A DNA stretch of 64,000 nt from Scortum barcoo (lineage: Eukaryota > Chordata > Actinopteri > Centrarchiformes > Terapontidae): contig CM041546.1 in the NCBI GenBank assembly GCA_023238725.1, forward strand, positions 7,274,483-7,338,482, in the 5' to 3' direction. How positions within the stretch are numbered: position 1 is the stretch's first letter; each line of letters opens with the position of its first letter. This document shows, piece after piece, positions 34,348 through 46,700 of this stretch. The position numbers and the translations under genes were made by a program. Under the pieces are notes generated by a model, which did no database searches, was not told where the DNA came from, and saw only the letters and a list, made by a program, of their open reading frames with translations.

Positions 34348-36516
34348 CGCAAACCCCCAGAACAAGCCAGCAGAGCCTGAACATTTGGCACTGGCAGTTC
34401 ATGTGTTAAATGTGGGCATGGTTGTCAGCGTGTATAGAGGTGTGTTGAACTTGCTTAGCATGTCCCACGGACACTTGCACACTTTGTATACTCTTACACA
34501 GCATGTCTGGGTAACGGAGGCCTCACACACAGACTCACTTTTGCCCGTCTGGTGGCTTCGGTGTGTGAGTGTTTTTTTTTTTCTGTATGCAAGCAGACTC
34601 GGCTGTAGGTGGGTTTGTGTGTATGTGTGTGTGTGTCTTTCTATCTTTCACTGCCTTAAAAGCTCATCAAAAACATCACTTTGTAGTTATATAAAAGAGA
34701 ATAAGAAAAACAAACACGTTCTACTTCAGGAAGTCAATGTCATTTTGTTTTTCAAATGCATTATATAAATTACAAATTGTAGCTGAAACCAACAGACAGT
34801 ACTCCGACAAATAATAACAAATACATTTATGACCATTTTAGAAATTGTGTTTCATGACAGCTGATGTAAACATGCTATTTTTCATGAGGTAGTCTGTCAG
34901 GTGAGTAGACCTGACAGGAGTTTCCACAGTGGAGTCAGAGATGAGTGTGAGCTACACTAAAAATTATAGCCTAAAGCTAGAGCTGCTGTCAAGACATAAA
35001 TTCCAAGTTGTTTTTGGTCTTCAAGTCACATAGATTTTTTTTTCAGCTTCCAGCTTCTTCTTTTTTTTTTTTTTAATGCTGTGTTCAAAGATCTTGAGTT
35101 CACATTTCAGAAACATCTTCTGCTCTTTTTGTGGGATTACACTGAAAATGTGTTTTTTGCAGATTGATACTGTTACTAATTTTACATAAAACATTCATAT
35201 TCCAGCAACATCTAGACATTTTGTCCAATTTGTCATCCTGTCCAATATTCAGCATGTGGACTGACACCAAAATAGTGTCTGCTATGGAAGTAGACAGCTC
35301 AAATTGGGAGGAAAAAAATGTTGGTGAAACTTTACTGTGGACTATGTTACATTTTAAACCATGAAAGTGGTGTGCTGGAAGGAAACTGTGGGATCCAGAT
35401 GTGCTGTTGGGGTGGTAAAACAAATTCAAGGAGTATATCTTAAAATGCTACTAATGTGTCTGGACCACGTTAAACATAGCATTTTATTTTATTAGCCTGC
35501 TGCAGTCAGGCCTGCTGCATATAAAGATACAGGTAATTTAGCTTTTTCCTTGTTTAAAGACTAAAATTTTTACTTACTTTGCAGAAAGTACAATTCTGTT
35601 GTACTGTGTAAGAGTTAGACAAAAGTTGAATATCACAAAAGGAGCGTTAATGTGTGACAGATTTAACACTTTTAGATTCTTTTACATTTTACTTTGTCTA
35701 CATTTTACTCCTAATACCTTTCCTGCATTTACTGAATTAAATCTAAATGGTTATAATTGGTGCTTAAGGAGTTTTCCCCCTTACCTACATACTTACTGTC
35801 GTGTAACATTGACCATTACTGATTTTGTGGTTCCAAATAGGTGCAGTAATTCAGTAAGGTTTCCATATTGCCAGCTAAAAACTTGAGGTATGTTCCTCGT
35901 AGCAAGTTTAACCACATGAAGTGAGTCTTAAGTGCTCTGCAAAGTGTTTGGGGTTAGTTTGAGGTTACGCTTTAAGTGCTTACGCTCCCTTACAATTTAG
36001 ACACTCTGTCGTGACCAGAGTCTGAACCACATACAGAAATCTACCTCTCCATACATCACAGTGGCACCTTAAATAACACTTCAAAACATATTTAATTAGA
36101 AAGTAAGAGGCATCTCTGCAGGAAAAAAGTGTGGATCAGGATACTTTGTGAGGGACAGAGCGAGGTTTACAAGGAGCCAATCTTTTTAAGTAGTATGTAA
36201 AGCAACAGTGACCTCTATGGTTTGAAAATGGAACTACAGAATTCGAGGAGAACATGAAGTTTGATGGCTTGGATTTAAGCCCAAAAAAATTGATTTAATC
36301 ATGGGTCAAAATATTATTTTATTAATATATTATTTCACCTTGGAGCTACTCAAATTAGATAATGTGGAAATATCATACAATAAGCTTTATATCAACTTCC
36401 AAAACATGTGGGCAAAGTTATGTAAAGGACCAAAACAGATATTCCTGTCAAAATCTGTGTTTTAATAGATAAAATGAAGGATTTAACAACCCAGTGCATG
36501 TTGCTGTGTGTGTTGA

Positions 36517-36541
36517 TGTGTGTGTGTGTGTGTGTGTGTGT
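36517..36541. repeat. (TG)n tract
   Basis: Pure GT repeat. Confidence 0.95.
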
Positions 36542-36704
36542 AGAGGGAATGCTGCATCACTGTGTTTTTTTGTGCTTGTTTCTCTGCTACATGTGATGTA
36601 CAGGATGTGTCCTTTTTGTCTGCCAGTCTTGTCTGTCCATCTCTCTGTCGATCACTGTGTGTTTGTGCGTGTGCCTGTATGTGTGTGTCTGTAAGAGGGA
36701 GAGG

Positions 36705-36709
<5 letters not shown>

Positions 36710-36739
<30 letters not shown>
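36710..36739. repeat. (GA)n tract
   Basis: Fifteen GA units. Confidence 0.95.
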
Positions 36740-36740
<1 letters not shown>

Positions 36741-36880
36741 CTGACTGTCAGACTGTCTGTCTGTCACCACTGATACTAGCAGTTTGCTGGAGGGGAAACA
36801 TCCAGATATTTCTGCTTGACCGTACAGCTGCCCAGCCAGAGACAGCCTCTTTTCCTGCATGGACCCTCTGCGGACTGACT

Positions 36881-36905
36881 GTGTGTGTGTGTGTGTGTGT
36901 GTGTG
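36881..36905. repeat. (GT)n tract
   Basis: Pure GT repeat. Confidence 0.95.
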
Positions 36906-37749
36906 CATCTGTTTATGTCTGTGCGTGTGTGTATAAGTCAGACAAAGCAAGACAACGTGTGGCCGGTTGGACAGTGATTTTGGAATCTGTTTCACCCTCA
37001 GGTGACTGTCAAGCTGTCAGAAAGGCAGGTTTGTTCCAGCTCGAGATGTACCTCACCATGTTTATATTTGCAGTTATTTTCCCCTTTGAGTGCTAACATC
37101 TTGTTGACAACGCTGTACACAGAGAAGCTGGACAGGTAAATAAGTCACACAACTCTCCCGATCCGTCTGAGTTTTTCAAGAAGCAGGATTAGCGAAATGG
37201 CCAGATAACATGAATTACGTGTCATTTTTTTTGGAGGTTTAGTGTTTTTAAAGGAGCACATACACCTTCTTTGTGGTTGTGTTGAGAGCCACCAAAACCA
37301 TTTGAACTCTTAATATCGGCCAATTTGGAGGCGGCAAAGTGCTACAACATTTGCTCAGAATAAAAGACGTGAATGTAAATAACTATAAATAATTAGACAG
37401 AGTGGTTTAATAGAAAAAGAGAATGGATTAAAACACAAAGATGTAGGGTAGGAAAACTTCCCCCAAACAGCAACAGAATACAAAAACCTATAGCTAAAGC
37501 TGCGTGGTTAAGGCTGTATATACTGTCCATCTTTGCGTGATTGGCTGAGCAAAGTAGTTCTACATTGCCTCTGAAAACTATTACAGTGATTTCGGAAAGA
37601 GAAAAACAAAAAAGTTCACGCTTTAATCCAGTGGAATGTGCTCAGATTGAAGCATGAGACCAAACCACACAGCAGCTGTATAAGCGTTATATCTGAACCA
37701 TCCATGTGGTTTATCACTCTACAGATAATAATGAGCCTCTTAGTTTATC

Positions 37750-38425
37750 GTCGTACACAAGACAATCTACTCCGCTCATTGTCTCCCCTCCCTGGGCGAG
37801 CGCGCCCTGCTAATCATTCCCCTGATCCCCCCCCCCCAGCCACGAGGACAGAGTGAGGGGAAAGCCCCCTTTCTCACAACACCTGATTACCTATTATGCG
37901 GTCATAACCACACGCCAGCTTTCATCAAACAAAACAACATCTAACAAACGGCATTTTGGCACGAAAAAACAACGGCGACAAAGAGTTTGGTCGAAGAACA
38001 ATCCAGAAATGTCCATTTTTATGATCCGGGATTGTGATGAATGAAAGCATGTGAGATTAGCTTGGGGTTTTGTTCCCGCCTGTTATCAAAGAGGCGCGAC
38101 AATGGCGGTGAAAGATGGAGCGGGCTCGCGTGAAACAGAAAGTTTTTTTGTTTTTCAATTTTCAAAGGCTTCCCTGAGAGTCGCTGGGGGAAACAATCGG
38201 CCGTGACACAGGTCCATTGTTTCCGGGGCGGGTATAAATACAAGAGGCCTAATGTGCCTGTTGTTTGCGGTTTCTGGCTCTCAGCGCTCATCACTCCCCC
38301 CAGAAGATAGGTGATCAAAGATAGAGACAACGGGATGCCGAAGAGATATCGCGCAGAATGCGAGGATTTACATCTGCACTCCTCATAAAACCAGAAGCTT
38401 TTACAATGGAGCTGTGATGGGCCCG
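37750..38425. promoter_or_regulatory. Candidate enhancer with clustered TCF/LEF- and SOX-type sites
   Basis: Three TCF/LEF-type cores lie within 240 bp: ATCAAAG at 38085-38091, TTCAAAGG at 38161-38168 and ATCAAAG at 38314-38320. SOX-type sites are interleaved: ACAATGG at 38099-38105, AACAATC near 38192 and CCATTGTTT at 38214-38222. The block is unique sequence, CpG-richer than its flanks, about 20 kb past irx4. Clustering is seen; Wnt/SOX responsiveness is inference. Confidence 0.42.
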
Positions 38426-38432
38426 CAAGGAC

Positions 38433-38463
38433 TGTGTGTGTAACTGTGTGTGTGTGTGTGTGT
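38433..38463. repeat. (TG)n tract
   Basis: GT repeat with one interruption. Confidence 0.92.
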
Positions 38464-38869
38464 ACAATGGATTTCCAGCTCTAAATCAGTCTCCTGTTAT
38501 TATCTGCTGTGTGAGAAACACCTTTGGGAGCCTCAACAGAAAAGGCAATATCAACAATTTCACAAAGGACCACATATCAGAATTATGCTTTCAAAAAAAA
38601 AAACCTCTCTGTCTTGGATGGTAACAAATGCATGCGCACAACCCTACATGAGCACACAAACTCGCACTTTTACAAACGCGCAGCCAGATGCAGCCCCGTG
38701 CATTTGTGCAATCACAGAGCACGGAAGGCATTACAATATTTCCCCCCCCTCAGCCAGATTAGACAAGATCAAATTATTTCCCTTCCGCCGATGCCAGTTT
38801 TCTGCTGTCTAATGCCGGCTTTTCAAACAACACAAGGTTTATTGTGAGCGCCACATAATGCAGCAGATT

Positions 38870-39270
38870 TCAAATTCCTGTCAAATGTGGTGTGACAGAA
38901 TACAGTAGCTCTCCTCGCATTCAGCGGGAGGAGGCCTGCGCTGGCCACTTACACTGGCTGCGGCTAAGCTGTTTATGTCCGCCATTCAGCAGTTACACAG
39001 GCCAGCGAGTGTAAACACAACAGTATCTTTTTAATTGTGCTGTTTCGAGCCTCGCTTCTCTGTCGAATTAGAGAGCGGACCACTCTCTGTCTCTCCCCCA
39101 GTCTGGCAGATTAGGAGCCTCGCTGTAAGGAAATGCCGGGGTGGCTCGGTTTGGGTTGTCACCGAATCAGCTTAAACTTTGCTCAGCAAGCATGGCGAAG
39201 GGCGATAACGGCCAGATGCTTGTTGTTTGCGGTGCAGAGATGCCGAGGCACGGGCGGTGTGTGTGTGCGT
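38870..39270. promoter_or_regulatory. Candidate conserved non-coding element
   Basis: A unique, GC-balanced block with GTTTATGTCCGCC, TTTTTAATTGTGC and GAATTAGAG cores and a GTGTAAACA forkhead-like site near 39009. It differs from the microsatellite-rich flanks and lies close to the 37.75-38.4 kb candidate. No ORF has coding character. Confidence 0.33.
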
Positions 39271-41259
39271 GTGTACATTCGGCGGACTTCTCCTGCTTGG
39301 TGTCGTCTTATTTGTTAGAAAGGCCGGAGATAAGGAGGGACAGAGTGAGGCAAAGGGACTGTGATAGGTCCTGTGTGAGTTATGCTTGTGTGTGATAGAG
39401 AGAGAGACGTTGAGTAGGTGAAGCATTGTGTGAGTGGGAGACTGCAGTTTGAATAATGTTTAAAGTACAGTTTAAAGTACGAGGGCCTACACGTGATGGC
39501 TGAAATAGCAATTATGAAAAAAAAAACAGTGGTGGCTACTCCTGCTGTAAGATGAAAACCTTTTGATTACTATGATGACATTTAACCTTTAATAGATGGC
39601 TGACAGTGAATAGCTCCAGGGGTTTGAGGAGAGGGATCATCTATCACTGACATTAAACGAGGTCTTTGGCCTAACTCAACCAGGGCACTGCAGTTACATA
39701 ATTACAGGAGCTCATATAATTACCAGTCCAACGGGGTGCCTGAAAGTTGAAACACAGAATTCGATCCAACTTAAAAGTTAAAATAATTTTTTGGATCTAT
39801 CCGTGATCACTTTTTTTGTTTTTTAAGAAAAAAAATAGCTCTGTGCAACAGGCCTTGACTTATTTACTTTAAATACTAAAATGCAGTAGCCTTGCAGAGA
39901 GACTGTCCTCTCAAGAGAAACAACAGCATCAGTTATTTAGGATGGATCAACAAAACAATGGACTTCAACACAGAAGATCACTGTCCATTTCCTGTTTCCC
40001 ACCAGAAGTCAACATTGGTTTCTTGTAGCCAAGTTGCAAGTTAGCTTGTTGCTCTTGTGAGGCAGCGGACACACTTCTAATAAACAGATCATAACGATTT
40101 TCCAAATTCAACCTTAGAAGTCTCTGTGAGGTGGATGCGGTGGGATGAATTTACAACTGTTCCCCATAGAAAATAATAGGAAGCAAAATCTGGTTTTACA
40201 ACAGTCATACGCTATGTTTAAATGGGGCTACATATAAAGCTACATTTTTATTTGAATTATACGTGTATTATTGAATTAAATGTTCAAATTTGTTTCAATT
40301 TAATGTTTTTGAAATATGACACCCCTACTGGCCTATAAAGACAACCCGACATGTTGGTTAAATCTGATAAGATCTCCAAGTTTTCTCAGATCAAAAAGTC
40401 CTCCTCATTATGAAAATGAAATACAAGAATTGTTTCTGTTTCTCCATCCCAACCATTAAAAACTTCTCCAAGATTGGTTGCGATGCATCTTTTATTGCCC
40501 CATGTGCTTTTCTATGATCAGCTGGAGTTAAATTGGTTAGGACTTGTAGGTTTTAAAAATTTAAACGTCGTCTTTAAAAGACGGGGGCAGGGATATAACC
40601 CCAGCGGTTGAAATGAGGTCTGCACACACAGAAGGAATTAACCTTTTCTGTATTTAAGAGCTGTGGGGAAGAGACAAGAAAGTCTCTGTCTGTCACCTCT
40701 GACGTTCAGGAGTGAGGAGAGGGGGAGTTAAAGAGGAAAGGGAGTGAGGAAAGGAGAGAAGAGGAGAGCAGGAAAGGGGGGAGGGGAGGGATGTGAAGGC
40801 TCATGAATATTATAATGACAGTGGTTTTATTTTTTATACCATAGGCACTTCAGAATACGGCCCGGCCTTGATAAGTTCCCTGACGTGAGAGTGGCATGAT
40901 ACTGTACATTACAAATGCAGAGAGGCGTGTGTGTGTGTGTATGTGTGTGTTCCTGTGCGCTTTCTACTACCGTAATGAAAAGCATTTTGAGCCTTAAAAG
41001 AGCGAACACTGTTGCCATTTGGACTTGTTTTTCATTATTAAGATCACACTAGGTTTAGGTGAGCGCTGTGCATAGCCCATATAAGTGTTATAATTTGACA
41101 AGCACTGTAATAACGATGTATGTGTGTATGTTTGGACATATACAGTACGTACGCTGACACAGATTTTCAAATTGAAGCATTTCAGATTACCTGGCTATAT
41201 GTTGGAAAAAAGGATTCTAGGACCACTTTGGTCTCAAGTGACATATACTGTACCTGTCC
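39270..41259. other. Intergenic DNA, no gene recognised
   Basis: Non-coding. A tandem pair of a 12-mer (AGTTTAAAGTAC type) lies near 39458-39480. Purine-rich GAGAGG sequence lies near 40710-40790. A TG microsatellite lies at 40927. Parts of 39880-40200 could be an old repeat, but I do not recognise it. Confidence 0.5.
40927..40950. repeat. (GT)n tract
   Basis: GT repeat with one AT interruption. Confidence 0.92.
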
Positions 41260-41470
41260 TTGCTATATGATCAAATACCAAAAGCGATTCATTTCCCATC
41301 ATCCTCAGCTTTGTGTTTAGCTTTAATTAACAATTATTAGCATGTTAACAGGCTGAACTGAGATGATGAACATAGTGAGCATTGCATCAGCGTGTCTTAT
41401 TGTGAGCATATTAGCATGCAGATGTTTGCATGTTACAGTAAGTGTCAATGCAAGTCACACCGAGAAATTC
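41260..41470. repeat. Degenerate copy of a common teleost interspersed repeat
   Basis: Ordered phrases such as ATCAAATACCAAAAG, CCCATCATCCTCAGC, TTTGTGTTTAGC, TTATTAGCATGTTAACA, GATGATGAACATAGTGAGC and TTGTGAGCATATTAGCATG match a repeat I know from percomorph genomes (GTGAGCATGTTAGCATGC-type). Order and spacing are retained but bases have decayed. The family name is uncertain. Confidence 0.6.
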
Positions 41471-43335
41471 TGGTGAAATTCCAAGCAATTTATTGACTCT
41501 ATTATGATGTTTTTCAAGTGACCAGGGTCCATATGCACCGTCTTTATTACCGCTGAAGAGTCTCACCATATAAATGCCTGAGTTATGTCAAAATCTGAAT
41601 TAAAAAAAAAATCTAGTAATAAAAGAATCACTGCTTTAGTCAATGTCAGTGAGTTTAAGATGCTGTTATCGATGAAAAGTGAAAACATTGACGTGAGTCT
41701 CACCTGTGTAGGTCTTAGAAAACGCCTTTCATTGCCTTGATTGTTAAATGTCATTGATATGCTCTCAGTCAGGAGAGATGTTTTAAAATACATAAATTCA
41801 GCAAAAAAAAAGATGAATTTATATTAATATTTTCAAAGGCAAAGAAAAAATCTGGTCTGAAGAGCACTGAGGTGATGCCTATTAATCCCCTTCTCTCCGA
41901 CAGCAGCGTCGGAAAAGGTAGAATCGTGAAATGACAAGCCCCTAAAAAAAGTGAACGAGCACACTTGAACGGTTTCGACTACAGCTCCCCTCAACCATGC
42001 CTGTGGTTTTGAAAAGGAGGCGAATATAGTGAATTCTGTCTGTAGACTGACGCAAAGCCAAGTGGACAGGCAGGTAATAGGAGGGCGAGGCAGGGAGGGA
42101 GAGACAGGCATGGAGCAATCATGAAAATGAATGCAAATGGAGGCAAGGCCAGCCATGGGAGGTCCAGGAGCATGGAGAGGGGTGTACTTTAGAAAAAGAT
42201 GTGTTCAAAGAGCACAGAAGGCCTAACCCTTACTAGATAGGAAAGTACAAATGGATGGGTTTAAAATACTGGTTAACCTTTTTTTTCCGATCAGGTGAAG
42301 CCTAATCCATCCTGTTGTCTTTAAACAAAACCTTGAAACTCTTCTGGTGGATGTGACCAGACAAAAATAACTCAAACTTTCCTTCTCTCCTTTTTTCTCA
42401 GTGCTCATTATAACATTTTATTTCTTCATTTCTTCGTGACTTCACCTTGATTTCTGCATTCCCCTCATTTATATCCCTCCATACATCACCCTTCTCTCAA
42501 TCCTCTCTCTCTCTCTGTCGTTCCATCTCCAGTTCACCACCCATATTCTTTTGCCGTGGCTCAACATTCCCTTCCACCTCCCCCACCCTCTCCTTACTTT
42601 CTTCTTCCACACAATGTGAATGCAAAAACCCTGTCAGTTTAAAAAACGTGACGCCCTGTGACCTTGGGACATCATGCCGCCCCAGATAAATGAATGGAAA
42701 TAAACATCAACACTGTGAGTGGGTGAATGTATATGACCAGTAAGCCATTTAATTGTGAGAAAGCTGGATAGATTGAAAGTTTAAGTCAACAGAAGCAAAC
42801 AGTATACAGTACATTATGACAGGTCTTTCATATTCACGCTCACATTGTTTGATTGATGAGTATATATTCTAAATAGACATACTTATAAATATATAAATAC
42901 CTACAATTAGAAAACAGCACCAAAATGACTGAATGAGTCCAGCTCTGATGCAATTAAGCTTGACAATGTGTACTATAGAGGTATTTTATTGATTGCAGGT
43001 GTTATTGTTCCTACCCCTTGTATGTGTGCTGTTGTGTACTGACATTTTGAGTTGAAATATGCATTGTCACCCTCTCTACACACCTTTTCTGCCAGAACGG
43101 ACATCATCCTTTTTTATAATGCATTCACTAAAATAATGAGGAAAATACTGTACTGTACTGTAGTTTAACCTTTCAAAAACCAATGAAAGGCAGCTTACAC
43201 CTGCTAAGAGTTTAGTGACTTTCCAGATAACTTTGAAAATAGGGATGGTAGGGGCTCCTGATGAAGTGTTGGAAAACACGCATACATAATTCCTCTGTCT
43301 CTCTCTCTCCCTCACTTATTTGCCCTCTTTCCTGC
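41471..43335. other. Intergenic DNA, no gene recognised
   Basis: AT-rich non-coding sequence; a pyrimidine-rich stretch at about 42440-42610. Nothing coding or clearly regulatory is visible. Confidence 0.55.
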
Positions 43336-43740
43336 ACCACAGGTTCTGGCCTTCCTGCAGCTTTGAACATCTCAGCTTGTGGTTCCAGATTAATAAAACA
43401 GGAAATTAATTAATTTTGGATGAAATCTTCCCAGTTGGGGGCAGGTTGCGCCTCATTAAGGCCTGTATTATTGATCAGATTGAAAACCTCCAGTACCTCT
43501 GGAACCAAACTGTTATAAGCAGGCACCCATCTCCCCCTCCTCCATAAAGAATGCTAATTGTGCCGAGGTAAAGGATTAATAGCTAATTGAGCATATTTTC
43601 AGACAAATCATCATCATGGCTTGCCACTAACACGAATGTCTTTTAATATGCATGGGGCCTGTCATATACCGTTAGCATGGTAATAATACGAGCGAGATTG
43701 AGAGAGATTTAGAAAAATGAAAAAAACATATACTGTGAGG
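43336..43740. promoter_or_regulatory. Candidate conserved non-coding element
   Basis: Unique block with AGATTAATAAAACAGG, TTAATTAATTTTGG, CTCATTAAGG, ATTGATCAGATTG, TAATAGCTAATTGAGC and TTAATATGCATGG: many homeodomain and POU-like cores in 400 bp. Its texture resembles a vertebrate developmental enhancer. Conservation untested. Confidence 0.38.
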
Positions 43741-46700
43741 CCCCTGTCCCTCACGCTGCTGCTGAATGAGGGACAGACATGTTGCTGGGATGAGGCATGT
43801 ATTCAGCAACATTTTAATGTTTTAATTTATTTGAAGATCTCATGCTTTTAAAAGTAATTCTAGCAACAAAAAAAGAAAAACATTCAAATGTCATTTGTAA
43901 GAGTTTGTAAGGTAGTTTTCAAATGATAGTTTGCATTCTTAACTATAACATCACAAACCGTATATAGCTACTTTCTGAAGCAGTCAGCTGTACTGAATAA
44001 AAAAAAAAACAATACTGTCAACCTAACTTGTGAGATCTTAAATTCAATCTCTATGGTACATTTTCTAATTTGGTTCAGTAAAATATGAATAAAGTCATAT
44101 GGGTTTAAAACTTACGTGAAATACTAAATTATTGCACTTCAGTGCAAATATATATTACTTTGGCTACAGCTGTCTCCCTCTGTGACAACAGTATGTCGCT
44201 GCATAATGTGGTTCCATTTTGTTGTTTTCTCTTTGGTGACTGTATTTTTTTCTCTCAGGCAGCTTGCCATGAAAAATTTAATGGATGCTAAGTGACTAAT
44301 GCATTTTCTCAGTCGTGTGTTGAGACAATAAAAAATTAACAATAGAAATAATTAATTTTGATTGGTGCCTACAGTACTAAAAAACTTGTGTTGTGCCCTT
44401 ATAAGTTATTCACATCTCATGCAAATTCTCCCCCTCACTTACATGCAAAATAATGTTACTTCCATGTTATATAAATTCTGAAAGACTTTTGACTTATGTT
44501 CCGGCATGTTGTGATTACAATTTGCCCCTGTGCACCTCGGCCCTGTCTCTGAAATTTTATTTGTTTTTATTTTGAAGTTCCACCCAGTCATCTAATATGC
44601 ATTTAACCAGAGGTAAACATGCATCCCGAGCAAGATTTCACTTTGTAACTATTAATTCTTACCTTTCTCCCTGGCATGGCTCATTGTCACACTATTGTAA
44701 ACATCCCTCCTTTTGTTTTGCTGTCTGCTACTTGGCATATCGCTACCAGCACTGAATGCCTTAGATTTAACTTGTCATTTGGCCTAATGCAGCATCCAAC
44801 ATGATGTTACCCTGACTACTACCACTGCGGTTACATTAGTTTGTCTGTTTCCTAAAGCGATTCAACAAATAGATCCGATGCTACCAGAATACCTACAGTA
44901 TAAGTGTGAGTCAGCTGCTTTGCAAGTCAAGTAAACAAGATTGCATCATCATTATGGTTGACTGTGGGGTAATATGGTCATTATTTGAGCTGTTGACTAC
45001 ACTTAAATGGTGTGTTCCTTTACTGCTGGGAGTAATACTAGAAGTGGACAGGATTTACTCTCTGTACATGCATGACTTGCTATTTATACACTGGCCTCTT
45101 TGTGGTAATTGCTGTAAATATATTTATTTTTCCCTGCTATGGCACCGAGGAATTCTCCAAGTAAAAAAAGCTATAGTGCAACAGTATCTCCCTGAGCAGT
45201 TTGTACTGTGCATACTGTATTTTCCACCATGCAGTTCTTTTGTAGTGTGCGCCACAGGTTCCAGGTGTGTCTCTGTGCCCTGATCTAAATGGTCGGCTAC
45301 GGCAGCTCAACTAAAAACAGTTTATTTATCCATTCACCGTATTTGTACAGGAACAATGAACAGCAAACCATATATAAATTATGAAGAACATATATAAACA
45401 CGTGTAAATAATAGATGATTTAGCTCCTGTACTCTGAATGTATGGATACCGGACAGGTAGACACACAGCGGATAATAATGCAAAGAACACAGTAAAAATA
45501 TACTGCAGGAAACATGTGAATACAACATAACGGTTACATACGTCTTCTCTCAGCTCTGCCTCAACCCAGCCGACACTCGCACAAGACAAGTAAAGTTCTC
45601 CTCGTAAACACACACACACGCACACTCCTCTCTGCTCGTCATGATCCTCTTCTTATCCCCGTATGGCATCCCGCTGAATGAGTGAATCCGTCCTGACAAC
45701 AAATGGGATATAAGACAAAGAATATGTTTCCCTTCACTCCCCCGTATTACTAATGGATAGACTGTTGCGCTGCATAGCATAAATACTTTAACCACGTCGC
45801 CTCCATTTGTAACTGTGTGGCCCAAACAGATTCAAACAGGAACATATGAAATATAAAATGGCATTTTATAATGGCCCTTTGTGTGTGTGTGTGTCAGTGT
45901 TGCATTGTAGTGATGCTCTGCGGGGACACTCCAGCCCTTGTAGACACAGTAAATTGAGGAGGAGGAGTGACTGAGCTTTTCTGTGGGGATTTGAGTTGTG
46001 GTGGCAGGCAGCTGTAGCGGCTCAGTACAGGGAAAACATATCTCATCCAGCAACTTTTATGCCCTAATTAACCCCCAAACACATCTGTCCACATGGAAAA
46101 TCATTAGTAAACACAAAGGAAGCCACTTAAAATCAAAATTGTGCTTGTTTTTGAGGCAGTGCCCTTTTTTGTGCACGCCTTGGATTTATTTATTAATGCA
46201 TTACTTTTAGCACCGTATATCATCAGATGCAGACATCTAACCATTCACTACACCAAAGCATATCAAGAAATTTAAAAGAGAAGGTCAAATGAAAGACCAA
46301 AGGAAGGAGGGATGCCAGAGAGGAAAGAAAGCTGCCCCGAGGTGGAAAGTGCTGGTTGCTTACCACAAGAGGAAACCTAGTTAGCTGAGCAAATGCACAG
46401 AGCATGTTGACCAGAAGCAACATGGTTTCTCGGAGCTTGTACTACACTCCTGTTGGACATCATGTCAACTCGGGGCTGATCCATCACACTCAGGAACACA
46501 CACACACACACACTCACACATTCACGCGCTACTCGTACACCTCCGACCATGCAGATCTGTCATTGTAAAGGCTGTAGAACATCTTGTCTGTCTAACACAC
46601 ACGCTAAAGCTAAACCGCTGTACTACATCTTAAATCAAGGGTCCATCATTGTACTCGGTGAAGAACATCTAGTCTGTCTTGTTACAAACCGAAGACTGCA

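Larger units (their letters stand above)
33345..37749. other. Intergenic DNA, no gene recognised
   Basis: Non-coding sequence with several long TG and GA microsatellites (34045, 34311, 36517, 36710, 36881). A unique patch near 33760-33860 could be regulatory. ORFs across the TG/GA tracts are low-complexity artefacts. Confidence 0.55.

Noticed and set aside
36483..36995. 170-codon minus-strand ORF
   Set aside because: Translation of TG and GA microsatellites (TH and SL repeats).
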